Positions 63,201 to 64,000 of a stretch of DNA of 64,000 bases are shown in pieces. A program made the translations under genes and the position numbers. Position 1 is the first letter of the stretch; each line of letters opens with the position of its first letter. The DNA is from Armatimonas rosea (GTDB taxonomy: Bacteria; Armatimonadota; Armatimonadia; Armatimonadales; Armatimonadaceae): positions 682,001-746,000 of the forward strand of contig NZ_JACHGW010000004.1 of assembly GCF_014202505.1 (NCBI RefSeq), written 5' to 3'. The notes under the pieces were generated by a model. The model was not told where the DNA came from and searched no databases. It saw only the letters and a list, made by a program, of their open reading frames with translations.

Positions 63201-64000
63201 CCCACTTGGTAGTGGAAGCGCACTTGCAGGGTCGGGGCCTCGACTTCGTAGGCGTACTCGTGGTCTTGCCAGCCCTCCACACAGTCGATAAACACCCCCA
63301 AGGCATCGCCCGAGCGCTGGTTCCAGAAGTTGGCCCAGGTCCCCGTCTTGAAGTTCCCCGGTGCCCGCTCGTAGACTCCCAGGCTAAAGGGCAGGCGCCC
63401 CTCGGGCAGGCTGTGCGGCTCAAAGATCCAGGGCGCATCGACCTGCTCCCACGGGTAGTCATCGTAGTTGCGAACCTCGTCCGTGAGGGGAAACGGGTGG
63501 TTCGGTGCCTGCCGGTGCGTGATGCCTAGGCCCGCCCAGTCAAGGACAAGGCTTCCCGTCACCCCCGGCCGCAGCCCCTCCATGTCCTCCTGGAAGCGCA
63601 CAAAATCCAGCCCGCCCTCACACTGCACCCGCGCGACATAGCGACTGCCGCCCTTGGTCTCGTAGGTCAGCGCGTAGGCAAGAAACAGCGGCCCGTCGGC
63701 GACGCGCTTGGCGGTGATACGTGTCACCTTGTCGTTGGCAAAACGCAGGGTCGAGGTACCAAACCACTTTCCCCCGCGCGATACCTGGAGAATCGGGCCA
63801 GGCGCGTCGCCCTGCACCTCCTGGCTCGCCGGGATGCGCACTCGCACCGCCCCCGAGTCCAGAACAATCGTCCGCCCCTCCCGCCGCTCGGTCACCTGCG
63901 CAGGATGCACCACGGGCGCACTTGTTGGCGTCAGTACAAACGCGCGCCGTCCGCCGCTGGGCAGGTCCGAGAAGAAGCTCAGGGTCGCCCGAGTCGCGCC
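60266..64000 (-). CDS. Large heparinase-like protein with FN3-like tail (5' truncated)
   Basis: The frame is open to the right edge, so the N-terminus is missing; at least 1244 residues are present. An N-terminal beta domain (SGAVRVRIPAS, LVLDWAGLGITHRQ) resembles RIFT-barrel domains of exo-acting polysaccharide lyases. The middle is helical and Trp/His-rich (MPLVGMLSGHPNFL, FPEHPLAATWADLWEKCVEL), like an alpha/alpha toroid. A heparinase II/III-like beta domain follows (VLLAGSDYFVLYDSVANQ, LTHRLTWFVRKGD). The end has fibronectin III-like repeats (PPDGLRVALARGAATVTW). A polysaccharide lyase or hydrolase is inferred. The regulator gene follows 67 bases downstream on the same strand. Confidence 0.72.
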   Translation of the reverse strand, partial: GATRATLSFFSDLPSGGRRAFVLTPTSAPVVHPAQVTERREGRTIVLDSGAVRVRIPASQEVQGDAPGPILQVSRGGKWFGTSTLRFANDKVTRITAKRVADGPLFLAYALTYETKGGSRYVARVQCEGGLDFVRFQEDMEGLRPGVTGSLVLDWAGLGITHRQAPNHPFPLTDEVRNYDDYPWEQVDAPWIFEPHSLPEGRLPFSLGVYERAPGNFKTGTWANFWNQRSGDALGVFIDCVEGWQDHEYAYEVEAPTLQVRFHYQVGKLLWKWPLVKGSRSTCLAFYDHAKDKQAMHALEKCFQKVPHPDALTYAVPLTFTSHTLFLQNRYGSLDLNRVKDWVLEYPETARRPPVILASPTPADPAELERRVLASPFVCTLPVTGTRQMAGHGPIPGRSIVNFSPVPTRQVTSWIEGFNQCRASMSVRQRRRLTAIFLLLAHVHAADEFMPLVGMLSGHPNFLADVKAVPPGMAFLFPEHPLAATWADLWEKCVELNTRFNTRPAVTAWDAAGGRWTENLGTYVWAFLRPSLRTEFLLRQYDGRERFLSPQLAELADWLVSALSAPFNGESEAGYKNLMVVDQGREWGVVAPGKGPRRVHPPQGAHAEQRIPPRSLWYLGKCLERYAPLAAEHAFWAARPTDPDAENGSGRKEAWDVLYAVPDNRGTNPHLRSRKFTGYGIVLRAAVDTPDELSVHLQQLDEGPNYRWGRSGEGGCGALYFYAGGKSFSYTAPEDVGDRDDQDTDFCTNFGVYKDGQFRTIGMNVLSRPFYNLGTGQFAELVPREGPTAYAAPEYLSRSVLLAGSDYFVLYDSVANQALTHRLTWFVRKGDALPTILLLRGADGTRETQRTDVSTSSVTGAWFDGLGDSLAVVSHRKDIQAEATSFGCRVYLPGTQDLVFRNPAPVRFAESTLVFEGTAGLIRTTQDKTEFALFHGTRIGVAGIVLTTTDTELGISGTVVEGRALSGEFFAPKATSIRLTLPNLTEKLVFYTDGAVARCKRESGALIVRLPPGRHHWELTETLPVPVAPRVLRTENFAGGGRVFIEPVVAAAQYRLELSKDSGATWTPLPPQSVPVGEVRGLGDGEKVHVRARALNAQHASAPGPEYPLYVTSQPPTPPDGLRVALARGAATVTWGEILGVTEYRLYARSKNTPAFRLLYRGAARSYVDRRASIVPCNARPGQEVPVSDAHTVEYYVTACNGNGESARSHLANTDPASWRNWDPKPGEPFRRPTTAERGCYYPE

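Overview
The window is GC-rich, densely coded bacterial chromosome. It most likely comes from an Armatimonadota bacterium. The best single clue is the type IV-like prepilin/DUF1559 protein at 58124-59029 (N-terminal [17 protein letters not shown] followed by [13 protein letters not shown]), a style abundant in that phylum. A PEP-CTERM protein, planctomycete-type cytochrome genes (DUF1587/1592/1588/1585 with a DUF1552 partner), ThuA and LamG/concanavalin modules and a GH92 mannosidase fit the same picture. This assignment is inference; no rRNA is present. No CRISPR array, insertion sequence or prophage was seen.

Layout. 1-5065: DprE1-like flavin oxidoreductase, then a leftward pair made of a seven-bladed SBBP surface protein and a PEP-CTERM protein. 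5186-16500: mostly housekeeping and small genes (amidohydrolase, SARP-type regulator, VanZ-like, moaA, small membrane and zinc-ribbon proteins, mnmE, upp, comF). 16442-20688: a propeller/TPR protein and several secreted proteins, separated by GC-rich inverted-repeat elements. 20685-32154: a tight rightward run that starts with an inositol-monophosphatase-like gene and continues with eight polysaccharide-assembly genes (four GT4 enzymes, an O-antigen ligase/polymerase, a GT2 fused to two degenerate GGDEF domains, a polyprenyl-phosphate sugar-phosphate transferase and a GT39-like membrane protein); most neighbours overlap by 4 bases. 32130-38056: Nudix, DUF3866, LCP cell-envelope ligase, then hisC-aroF. 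38010-40101: HNH endonuclease and the tRNA-Thr-tuf-tRNA-Trp locus. 40123-58068: LamG-propeller, GH92, planctomycete-type cytochrome pair, a second surface-polysaccharide group, a redoxin-cytochrome-copper monooxygenase and a giant ThuA-ThuA-LamG-PQQ fusion. 58124-64000: prepilin, a GntR/LacI-type regulator with a broken or unusual start, and the 3' part of a large heparinase-like protein that runs off the window.

How the genes work together. The 21518-32154 cluster can initiate (sugar-phosphate transferase), extend (GT2/GT4) and polymerise or ligate (Wzy/WaaL-like) a lipid-linked glycan. The LCP protein at 34213 could attach such polymers to the wall. The 48850-51585 group adds acylated sugars. 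No flippase, chain-length regulator, export porin or exosortase is in view, so the system is incomplete here.

Two themes stand out. First, glycosyl transfer appears physically coupled to GGDEF-derived domains in one polypeptide (24324-26216). Second, seven gene starts have a TANNNT box exactly 6 bases before the start codon, which predicts leaderless mRNAs, while other genes keep clear Shine-Dalgarno sites.
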